Source of the DNA: Peptococcaceae bacterium
Lineage (GTDB): Bacteria > Bacillota > Desulfitobacteriia > Desulfitobacteriales > Syntrophobotulaceae
Assembly: GCA_012523535.1 (NCBI GenBank)
Contig: JAAYII010000128.1
Span: 1-6,274 of the forward strand
Length of the DNA stretch: 6,274 nucleotides
Direction of reading: 5' to 3'
The notes under the pieces were generated by a model. It was not told the DNA's origin. It saw nothing but the letters and a program-made list of their open reading frames with translations, and ran no database searches. Below, in pieces: positions 1 through 4,807 of the stretch; the stretch's first letter is position 1; each line of letters starts with the position of its first letter. A program made the position numbers and the translations under genes.

Positions 1-66
1 CAGACTTAAAAGCTATGGTCTACCGGTAGTATTGCATTGATTGAACAGTTGGTTCCCTTACTTCCA

Positions 67-128
67 GAAGCCTTGGCCGCCTCCATTCCAAACTCAATGT
101 TTCTGCGGTGGTCAAGGCTTTCTTTTTT
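67..128 (+). terminator. Rho-independent terminator of an upstream gene
   Basis: Bases 67-81 pair with 107-121 in a stem of about 15 bp that includes G-U pairs, and the right arm runs into a T-rich tail (123-128 is six T). The 25-base loop can form a small inner hairpin (AAAC 90-93 with GTTT 99-102). There is no matching U-run on the other strand, so it works for + strand transcription entering from the left. Short open frames enter from the left edge (stops at 25-27 and 38-40), either of which could be the tail of an upstream gene, but too little is present to call one. Confidence 0.75.
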
Positions 129-246
129 CTATAGTCTTAATATATTTGTAAGCGCTCTGTAGTAGGGTGGGTATCATTAATTATCCCCGTGTTTTGATCT
201 GTCCTTGTCAAGGTAGACCAGGGAAACAAATTAACAAGGTTATACT
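129..246 (+). other. Unassigned leader or small RNA candidate between two terminators
   Basis: No ORF of credible length is seen. The stretch contains local pairing potential: CCTTGT (203-208) is complementary to ACAAGG (234-239), and CCTT/AAGG (203-213) can form a small hairpin. GTAGTAG at 159-165 is complementary to CTACTAC at 252-258, the left arm of the following terminator, so a terminator/antiterminator switch is conceivable. AGGGTGGG at 164-171 resembles the start of a T-box core (AGGGTGG), but the ACCGCG that should follow is absent. I do not recognise a known riboswitch, 6S, SRP, tmRNA or RNase P RNA. It may be a small RNA ending at 283 or an untranslated leader; this is inference. 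Confidence 0.25.
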
Positions 247-283
247 AATAGCTACTACCAAATAAGGTGGTAGCTATTTTTTT
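247..283 (+). terminator. Strong rho-independent terminator
   Basis: Bases 247-259 pair with 266-278 in a 13-bp stem with a single G-U pair and a six-base loop, and a run of seven T follows (277-283). This is a canonical intrinsic terminator on the + strand. No gene ends just upstream of it, so it terminates either read-through from the left or a short transcript that begins between about 129 and 246. The next gene starts 273 bases downstream and therefore probably has its own promoter. Confidence 0.85.
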
Positions 284-482
284 GCGGCAAAATTTGTTTT
301 GTACTTCAGAATGAGTTTTTCTGTTGTGTTTATATGGGCAAGGGGCTTGAGTTGTAGCAATAAATATAAAGGTAAGCTAATTTAAATGAAATTTCAATGG
401 AAGTTGGAGTTGGAAAAGAAGCTGTTCGTAGATTGTATCTAACATAAATAAAACAGCAAATTAAAAATCCCCCGATGGGTGA
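284..482. other. AT-rich intergenic stretch without a supported gene
   Basis: Only very short ORFs are present. One frame at 379-447 ends in a 16-codon stretch (ATG at 397, stop at 445-447) that reads GVGKEAVRRL in its middle, reminiscent of the second half of a helix-turn-helix. It has no ribosome binding site and no upstream continuation, so it could be a decayed fragment or chance. The imperfect hairpin at 468-486 (AATC/GATT plus CCC/GGG with one mismatch) has no U-run. Confidence 0.4.
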
Positions 483-511
483 TTGAAATCAGATTTGTTG
501 CATTATAGCAT
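483..511 (+). promoter_or_regulatory. Weak sigma-A-type promoter candidate for the flavin reductase gene
   Basis: TTGAAA at 483-488 (five of six matches to TTGACA) and TAGCAT at 506-511 (four of six to TATAAT) are separated by 17 bases. Transcription would start about 30-40 bases before the start codon, after the strong terminator at 247-283. In such an AT-rich spacer a match of this quality can arise by chance. Confidence 0.3.
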
Positions 512-540
512 GAATTTACATAAAGCTTTTATAGTAGATG

Positions 541-547
541 AGGAGGT
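541..547 (+). promoter_or_regulatory. Ribosome binding site of the flavin reductase gene
   Basis: AGGAGGT lies eight bases before the ATG at 556 and is a near-perfect Shine-Dalgarno sequence. An in-frame TAA sits immediately before the ATG (553-555), which fixes this start. Confidence 0.9.
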
Positions 548-555
548 CCAAATAA

Positions 556-1236
556 ATGTTTTACGAGCCAGAAAAAAATAACCATGGACTTGCTAGGCCA
601 CCTTTCAAATCATGTGTCGTACCACGGCCAATCGGTTGGATTTCTACTCTTGGAGTTGACGGTGTACCGAATCTTGCACCTTACAGTCAATTTACGAATC
701 TGACGTTTGATCCACCTTATGTGGCTTTGTCAATAAATCAAAGATATTCGCAAAAGCGAAAGGATACTACTGAAAATATCGAGCAAACAGGTGAGTTTGT
801 ATATAATATGGTAACCTATGAGCTGCGTGAGGCGATGAATATCACTGCTTCCGACTTTCCGCCATCTGTAGATGAATTTGAAGCTGCGGGTCTTGAAAAG
901 GCCCCTTCTCGTATCGTGAAACCATGGCGCGTAGCCGCTTCCTCTATTCAGTTTGAATGTAAATATGTTCAGACCATTCGTTTGCCTGGGTATGGACGTG
1001 TAGGCACTGCTGATATAATTATCGGCAAGGTTGTAGGAATACATATCAAGGATGAATTCATAATGCCGGACGGCAAAATCGACATTGTTAGAATACGTCC
1101 ATTAGCACGATTGGGTTATAGTGACTATACCTCGGTTGAGTATGCATTTGAAATGATACCGTCCGGGGCTGCTGGGGGCTACCGTGAAGAAATGACCTGG
1201 GGTTTAGAAGGAGAATTTGGTTCAATGCCAAAATAA
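556..1236 (+). CDS. Flavin reductase-like, FMN-binding split-barrel protein (DIM6/NTAB family)
   Basis: This complete 226-residue cytoplasmic protein belongs to the flavin reductase-like domain family (COG1853, DIM6/NTAB). Members bind FMN in a split beta-barrel; some reduce free flavin with NAD(P)H for partner oxygenases, and many have no assigned reaction. Sequence support includes PRPIGWIST at residues 23-31, NLAPYSQF at 39-46, FDPPYV at 51-56, KDTTENI at 69-75, FVYNM at 81-85 and RPLARLGYSDY near 181-191, in the usual family order and at about usual length. No signal peptide or membrane segment is visible. The start is supported by AGGAGG and an in-frame stop directly upstream. It lies 337 bases before a TRAP transporter on the same strand with no convincing terminator between, so shared expression is possible. 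A role in metabolism of the imported compound is inference. Family assignment is firm; substrate and partner are unknown. Confidence 0.9.
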   Translation: MFYEPEKNNHGLARPPFKSCVVPRPIGWISTLGVDGVPNLAPYSQFTNLTFDPPYVALSINQRYSQKRKDTTENIEQTGEFVYNMVTYELREAMNITASDFPPSVDEFEAAGLEKAPSRIVKPWRVAASSIQFECKYVQTIRLPGYGRVGTADIIIGKVVGIHIKDEFIMPDGKIDIVRIRPLARLGYSDYTSVEYAFEMIPSGAAGGYREEMTWGLEGEFGSMPK

Positions 1237-1424
1237 TTCTAATCAACCAGGTCCTATTTTTACAAACATTTAAGTTTCCTCTTTCGTAGACCTAATTCTC
1301 TCTATTTTCAAAATTAATGCTTATTATGAAGTAGAAGCAGAAAAGTAAATCTATCTTACTGTATACACCATATTTTACAAATAAAGTCATAAAGGTTTTC
1401 TTTTGATATGCATTGAAAATTATT
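1237..1424. other. AT-rich spacer with no supported gene
   Basis: This is the first part of the 337-base gap between the flavin reductase gene and dctP. I see no clear terminator after the stop codon at 1234-1236: the only pairing there (TTTGG/CCAAA around the stop) is short and lacks a U-run. AT-rich hexamers are common, but no -35/-10 pair with good spacing stands out. A 63-codon frame on the - strand here has no ribosome binding site and a low-complexity Ile/Phe/Asn composition, so it is not called. Confidence 0.5.
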
Positions 1425-1559
1425 ATGCAAATGCCAAAGATATTAAAGAGAAGATTATATAAGGAAGAATTAAATAAAATCAATTATTTAGACAAAAAGG
1501 GGGAATTAGAGGAATTAATTAACTTCTTTAACCTAAACAAAAGAATTAATTATTTTTAA
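1425..1559 (+). CDS. Possible small ORF (44 aa) leading into dctP, function unknown
   Basis: An ATG at 1425 opens a 44-codon frame ending with TAA at 1557-1559. A second ATG at 1431 and a TTG at 1413 are alternative starts. The peptide begins MQMPKILKRRLYKEE and is rich in Lys, Glu, Leu and Asn, with a pattern that could form an amphipathic helix (for example GELEELINFF near residues 26-35). Its stop overlaps the first bases of the dctP ribosome binding site, an arrangement typical of translational coupling. Against it, no Shine-Dalgarno is visible before any of the starts, and the AT-rich composition biases the peptide toward Lys, Asn, Ile and Leu. An open frame this long in such AT-rich DNA is only mildly unexpected. 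I do not recognise a family. Confidence 0.25.
   Translation: MQMPKILKRRLYKEELNKINYLDKKGELEELINFFNLNKRINYF
1516..1557 (+). promoter_or_regulatory. Hairpin plus U-run just before the dctP ribosome binding site
   Basis: TAATTAA (1516-1522) and TTCTTT (1524-1529) pair with AAAGAA (1540-1545) and TTAATTA (1546-1552), giving 13 bp with one bulged C at 1523 and a ten-base loop. Five T follow at 1553-1557. The form resembles a weak terminator or attenuator, but the stem is almost entirely A-U, so it may instead protect the 5' end of the dctP message. It lies inside the 3' end of the possible small ORF. Confidence 0.35.
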
Positions 1560-1564
1560 GGAGG
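1558..1564 (+). promoter_or_regulatory. Ribosome binding site of dctP
   Basis: AAGGAGG lies nine bases before the ATG at 1574, an excellent Shine-Dalgarno match that suggests strong translation of the receptor. Its first two bases are shared with the stop codon of the possible upstream small ORF. Confidence 0.9.
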
Positions 1565-1573
1565 AATTACTAA

Positions 1574-2695
1574 ATGGCAAAAAAAATTTTTTGCATTCTT
1601 CTTGCTTTTATTATGATCTTTTCTTTTGCGGCATGTGGCAAGTCGAGTGCTAATACTGATGCCGGTGGCCCCGTGGCATCCGATAGCCCAGATGACTGGG
1701 TTAGTCTTGATCTTTCTTTTGCAACTTTTGTAGGTGAAAACAACCCGTACCAAATAAATATCATAACTTTGCAAAAGAAACTGGATGAAAAAATGCCAGG
1801 TAAAATCACCATTACCACATATCCTAATGGTACATTACTTGGACAGGCCGACATTTTTGACGGTGTTATTAATGGCACCTGCGATATCGGTTTTGTTGAA
1901 TGCGATTATCATGTCAACCGTCTGCCTATGTGTCAGTTGGTAAACTATCCTGGCTTTAATTTTACCAGTTCAAGCTCAGCGACATTGGTTTTCCATGAAT
2001 TTCTTAAAACATTTAAGCCGAAAGAACTGGATGATGTAGTACTTTTGTATGCTACATGTAGCGGTCCTAGTAGCTTTTATACCATCAAACCTGTTTATAC
2101 TATGGATGACATAAAGGGTAAGCAGATAGTCACTACTGGAGCCATTTTAGCGGAGACGCTAACAGCTTGGGGAGCAATACCAGTTACCTTAGATACAGCT
2201 GATGTATATGAAGCTATGCGTAACGGCCTTTGTTTTGGAAAATATGGAATGTTCGGTGCTGCGGCATTCTCTAATCTGGACGATGTCGCCAGCTATGCTG
2301 CCATATTACCGGTCAGTAACTACGGATTTATTACCGTAATGAATAAAAACGTATTTAACTCAATGCCGCCATCACAACAGGAAGCTTTTATGGAGGCTGT
2401 TGATGAAACATTCCGAGAAGTGACTATAGAATATCAGGATAAAGGCTTGCATGTTGATCGTGTCGTTGAGTGCATAAAAAATACCAAAGAAATAGTATTT
2501 ATTGAGGGCGAGGCTCTTGAGGAATTCAACAATGCCTGCAGCTATATGTTAGATGATTATGTTAAAAAATTAGATGAAATGGGACTTGATGGTACAGGTG
2601 CAAAACAATTGCTCATGGAGCTTACGGAAAAGTATAACAAAGAGTATTCGTGGGAAGAGTACAAAGCTTATTATAATATTGAAAATATTGACTAG
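1574..2695 (+). CDS. dctP: TRAP transporter solute-binding lipoprotein, DctP family
   Basis: This 373-residue extracytoplasmic receptor captures the substrate and delivers it to the DctQM membrane complex, which is driven by an ion gradient. Residues 1-20 are a lipoprotein signal (KK, then a hydrophobic core, then SFAA), and Cys21 is the probable lipid-anchored residue, as expected in a Gram-positive cell. Family landmarks follow in order: a YPNGTLLG segment near 83-90, the DIFDGVINGTCDIGF segment near 93-107, NYPGF at 124-128, the DDIKGKQIVTTGA hinge segment at 178-190, and WGAIPVTLDTADVYEAM at 199-215. In most DctP proteins the hinge reads K-I-R, and its Arg binds the substrate carboxylate; here the position is Val186 (codon 2129-2131). 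Seven cysteines follow Cys21, many for an exported receptor. It is first in a dctP-dctQ-dctM cluster. Substrate is unknown and a dicarboxylate should not be assumed. Confidence 0.93.
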   Translation: MAKKIFCILLAFIMIFSFAACGKSSANTDAGGPVASDSPDDWVSLDLSFATFVGENNPYQINIITLQKKLDEKMPGKITITTYPNGTLLGQADIFDGVINGTCDIGFVECDYHVNRLPMCQLVNYPGFNFTSSSSATLVFHEFLKTFKPKELDDVVLLYATCSGPSSFYTIKPVYTMDDIKGKQIVTTGAILAETLTAWGAIPVTLDTADVYEAMRNGLCFGKYGMFGAAAFSNLDDVASYAAILPVSNYGFITVMNKNVFNSMPPSQQEAFMEAVDETFREVTIEYQDKGLHVDRVVECIKNTKEIVFIEGEALEEFNNACSYMLDDYVKKLDEMGLDGTGAKQLLMELTEKYNKEYSWEEYKAYYNIENID

Positions 2696-2722
2696 GGTTC
2701 AAAGTATCCAAATTTTACAATT

Positions 2723-2762
2723 CCTACCGCCAAATAATAGTTTACTAATATTTGGCGGTGGG
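2723..2762 (+). promoter_or_regulatory. Stable intergenic hairpin between dctP and dctQ
   Basis: Bases 2723-2740 pair with 2745-2762: a 14-bp stem with one G-U pair (2725-2760), then one A-A mismatch (2737/2748), then three more pairs closing a TTTA loop. The core ACCGCCAAATA (2726-2736) is perfectly matched by 2749-2759. No run of T follows directly, so it is not a classical terminator. A hairpin between the gene for an abundant binding protein and the genes for its membrane partners commonly protects the upstream message from 3' decay or causes partial termination. That role here is inference. Confidence 0.75.
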
Positions 2763-2790
2763 ATAATTTAATAATCCTTTATTTTTATTA

Positions 2791-2799
2791 AGGAAGGGG
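2791..2799 (+). promoter_or_regulatory. Ribosome binding site that fixes the TTG start of dctQ
   Basis: AGGAAGGGG ends nine bases before the TTG at 2809, and no in-frame ATG gives a better start. TCCTT at 2775-2779 is complementary to AAGGA at 2790-2794, so part of the site could be folded into a small hairpin. Together with the TTG start this would lower dctQ translation relative to dctP. Confidence 0.75.
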
Positions 2800-2808
2800 T
2801 TATTTATA

Positions 2809-3321
2809 TTGAAAAAAATCCACTCCTATTCCGATAAAGTATGGAAATCAATTACATTTATTGGTGGAGCATTATTATTTATTAATGTACTAATTTTTTT
2901 AGCAAATATTTTTGCAAGACGTTTCTTAAATGCGCCAATATTAGGCTCAACCGAGTATGTTCAGTATTTATCGCTTTTATCGGCTAGCCTGGCCTTGGCG
3001 CAAAACGAATGGTTCAACGGGAACATTAAGATGAGCCTTTTTCTTGAAATGATGTCAGATAGATTAAGGCGCATATTCGTGATAGGGGCTGACTTAATCA
3101 GTTCAGCTGCATTTTGTTTCGTTTCATATTTACTTGTAAAACAAGCTGTCAACAAATATATTGTTGCTGATGTAACAAGTACTTTGAAACTTCCTATGTG
3201 GGTATTTGCCGCATTCTTAGCCTTTGGTGTTATTCTGCTCACCATTTGCTTGATATTAAAAATGATTATTAATGCCACTGAATTTTTCATGGATAATAAT
3301 GTTGATTCTTGTATGTCTTAA
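2809..3321 (+). CDS. dctQ: TRAP transporter small membrane subunit, DctQ family
   Basis: This is a 170-residue integral membrane protein with four predicted transmembrane segments at about 14-35, 48-66, 88-111 and 130-152. It is the small subunit that associates with DctM. Family signatures are visible: the segment after TM1 with NIFARRFLNAPILGSTEY (33-50, the usual N-R-F-N-P-x-x-x-x-E pattern), the NGNIKM motif before the middle loop (70-75), the DRLRRIF segment (84-90), and LKLPMWVFA before TM4 (126-134). Length is normal for the family. It starts at TTG with a good ribosome binding site and lies 113 bases after dctP, separated by a stable hairpin. It has low identity to textbook members, as is usual for DctQ, but topology, motifs and position agree. 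Confidence 0.9.
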   Translation: MKKIHSYSDKVWKSITFIGGALLFINVLIFLANIFARRFLNAPILGSTEYVQYLSLLSASLALAQNEWFNGNIKMSLFLEMMSDRLRRIFVIGADLISSAAFCFVSYLLVKQAVNKYIVADVTSTLKLPMWVFAAFLAFGVILLTICLILKMIINATEFFMDNNVDSCMS

Positions 3322-3429
3322 ACTGCGTAGCATCCAATAATAATTAAATACAACAACCAATGGATAGAAAAATAATATGAATCTTTCTTGCGGATTATTT
3401 TGATTATTCTTTATAGAAAGGAAATATTT
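3322..3429 (+). other. 108-base spacer between dctQ and dctM
   Basis: DctQ and DctM genes are usually adjacent, overlapping or fused, so this gap is long for the family. It contains an A-U-only inverted repeat (AAAATAAT 3369-3376 with ATTATTTT 3394-3401) that would form a weak hairpin, and no credible ORF. No clear terminator or promoter is visible, so dctM is probably transcribed from upstream. Confidence 0.4.
3415..3424 (+). promoter_or_regulatory. Ribosome binding site that fixes the ATG start of dctM
   Basis: AGAAAGGAAA includes the AAAGGA core (3417-3422), seven bases before the ATG at 3430. It lies inside the longer reading frame that opens at TTG 3388, which has no comparable site before it, so the ATG is preferred. 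Confidence 0.75.
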
Positions 3430-4755
3430 ATGAGTGCTATAACGATTGGTATTATTGCCTTGGTGTTGTTCTTAATTCTAATGTGCTGTGGAGTTGCTAT
3501 CCCATTTTCGATGTTATTTTGCGGTGCTATTGGTATTGCTATTATCAAAACACCGGTTGTCGCATCTCAGATCGTCGTATCGGAGTTACTTGAGCTATTC
3601 TCATCGTATACGCTCACAGTATGCCCCATGTTTGGCCTGATGGGTTTTTTGGCATGTTATACCGGTGTGGGAAGCCGCCTGTGTGAAGCGATAAATTCAT
3701 TTCTTTCACACCGTCGTGGTGGTTTGGCTATGGCAACTCAGGTGGCATGTGCGGGATTTGGCGCCATTTGTGGTTCAGTTCCGGCTACGATTGCGACAAT
3801 GGCATCTATTGCGTATCCGGAAATGCGTGCACGCAAATATATGCCAAATTTGGCCGGTAGCTGTATTGCAGCAGGTGCAGTTTTAGCAGTGCTTATTCCA
3901 CCAAGTTCCAATTTCATTATTTATGGACTGGCAACTGAAACCTCCATTGGACGTCTGTTTTTATCTGGTATTATCCCGGGTATTATGCTTACTATTCTTA
4001 ACATGTTGGCAGTTGTTTATATTGGAAAAAGGCATCCCGATTGGGCACCTGTTGCCGAAAAACAGTCTTGGGCGAAACGTTGGAACAGTATTTTACATGG
4101 TGGACTCATTGAGGTAGCCTTCGTCTTTATTATTTCGATGGGAGGTATGTTTGCCGGCTTCTTTACTCCGACAGAGGCGGGAGCTGTTGGGGCATTCGGT
4201 ATGTTGTTAATTACCATTATCACAAAACAAAATGATTTTAAAAAGTTTATTGATGCCCTAATGTCAGGAGCTCGCCTTGCAGCAATGGTATTTTTGTTGC
4301 TTGCCTGTGCCAATATTTTTGGCACGATGTTTACAGTTTCAGGGATCCCAACAGCACTTGGGAAAATAGTCACAGCAATAGATGCTCCGCGTTGGTGTAT
4401 TATGCTTGTGATACTTGCAATATATTTTCTGCTTGGTTTGGTGGCGGATCTGCTTGCAATGATGTTAGTTACCTTGCCAATTTTTTTCCCGATCGTTTGT
4501 GGTACGCTCGGATACGATCCTATATGGTTTGGTGTGATTCTTACTTTGATGATTGCTATAGGTGGAATTACTCCTCCAGTCGGAAATGGAATATTCCTTG
4601 TTAAAGGTAGCATTCCGCCAGACGATAAGGAAGCTACAATCTCAGCGTTGTTTTCAGGTGTATGGCCGTTTGTTGTTGCAGCATTTATAGCGGTCTTTAT
4701 ACTGCTTGCATTTCCACAAGTTGCCACTTGGTTGCCTGAGCTAGTCTATGGATGA
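3430..4755 (+). CDS. dctM: TRAP transporter large membrane subunit, DctM family
   Basis: This 441-residue polytopic membrane protein forms the ion-coupled transport channel of the TRAP system. Characteristic motifs appear in order: CPMFGLMGF at 65-73, RRGGLAMAT at 95-103, FGAICGSVPATIATM at 110-124, AAGAVLAVLIPPSSNF at 147-162, SIGRLFLSGIIPG at 172-184, GFFTPTEAGAVGAF at 243-256, and GGITPPVGNGIF at 378-389. The paired LIPPSS and ITPPVG segments match the two inverted structural repeats of the family. Length is normal and no frameshift is visible. The frame could be extended upstream by 14 residues to a TTG at 3388, but that segment is not conserved-looking and the ribosome binding site favours ATG 3430. 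It is the last gene of the TRAP cluster and ends 52 bases from the convergent regulator gene. Confidence 0.95.
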   Translation: MSAITIGIIALVLFLILMCCGVAIPFSMLFCGAIGIAIIKTPVVASQIVVSELLELFSSYTLTVCPMFGLMGFLACYTGVGSRLCEAINSFLSHRRGGLAMATQVACAGFGAICGSVPATIATMASIAYPEMRARKYMPNLAGSCIAAGAVLAVLIPPSSNFIIYGLATETSIGRLFLSGIIPGIMLTILNMLAVVYIGKRHPDWAPVAEKQSWAKRWNSILHGGLIEVAFVFIISMGGMFAGFFTPTEAGAVGAFGMLLITIITKQNDFKKFIDALMSGARLAAMVFLLLACANIFGTMFTVSGIPTALGKIVTAIDAPRWCIMLVILAIYFLLGLVADLLAMMLVTLPIFFPIVCGTLGYDPIWFGVILTLMIAIGGITPPVGNGIFLVKGSIPPDDKEATISALFSGVWPFVVAAFIAVFILLAFPQVATWLPELVYG

Positions 4756-4807
4756 CACATAAAAATCAATCGATTACTAAGGTCTTATGACCCTACTTGT
4801 CAGGCTC

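Noticed and set aside
155..240. Possible T-box leader because of AGGGTGG at 164-170.
   Set aside because: The following ACCGCG and the matching 3' antiterminator arm are absent, no Stem I is recognisable, and no aminoacyl-tRNA synthetase or amino acid gene follows.
465..490. Single CRISPR-repeat-like segment (AT-rich start, central C/G hairpin, ending GATTGAAAT).
   Set aside because: It occurs once only; there are no spaced copies, no leader and no cas genes in the window.
1292..1483. 63-codon ORF on the - strand in the gap before dctP.
   Set aside because: It has no ribosome binding site, low-complexity Ile/Phe/Asn composition, and no recognisable motif.
3388..3429. Upstream TTG start extending DctM by 14 residues.
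   Set aside because: The good ribosome binding site at 3415-3424 lies inside that extension and fits ATG 3430, where the normal DctM N-terminus begins.
4017..4727. Long 236-codon ORF on the - strand opposite dctM.
   Set aside because: It is antisense to a clear DctM coding region with all family motifs, has no ribosome binding site or family features, and is explained by codon bias of the + strand gene.
4756..4807. Bidirectional terminator between dctM and the regulator gene.
   Set aside because: The only hairpin (GGTC 4781-4784 with GACC 4789-4792) is 4 bp and lacks a following U-run; AATCGATT at 4768-4775 is a simple palindrome. Neither supports a confident terminator call.
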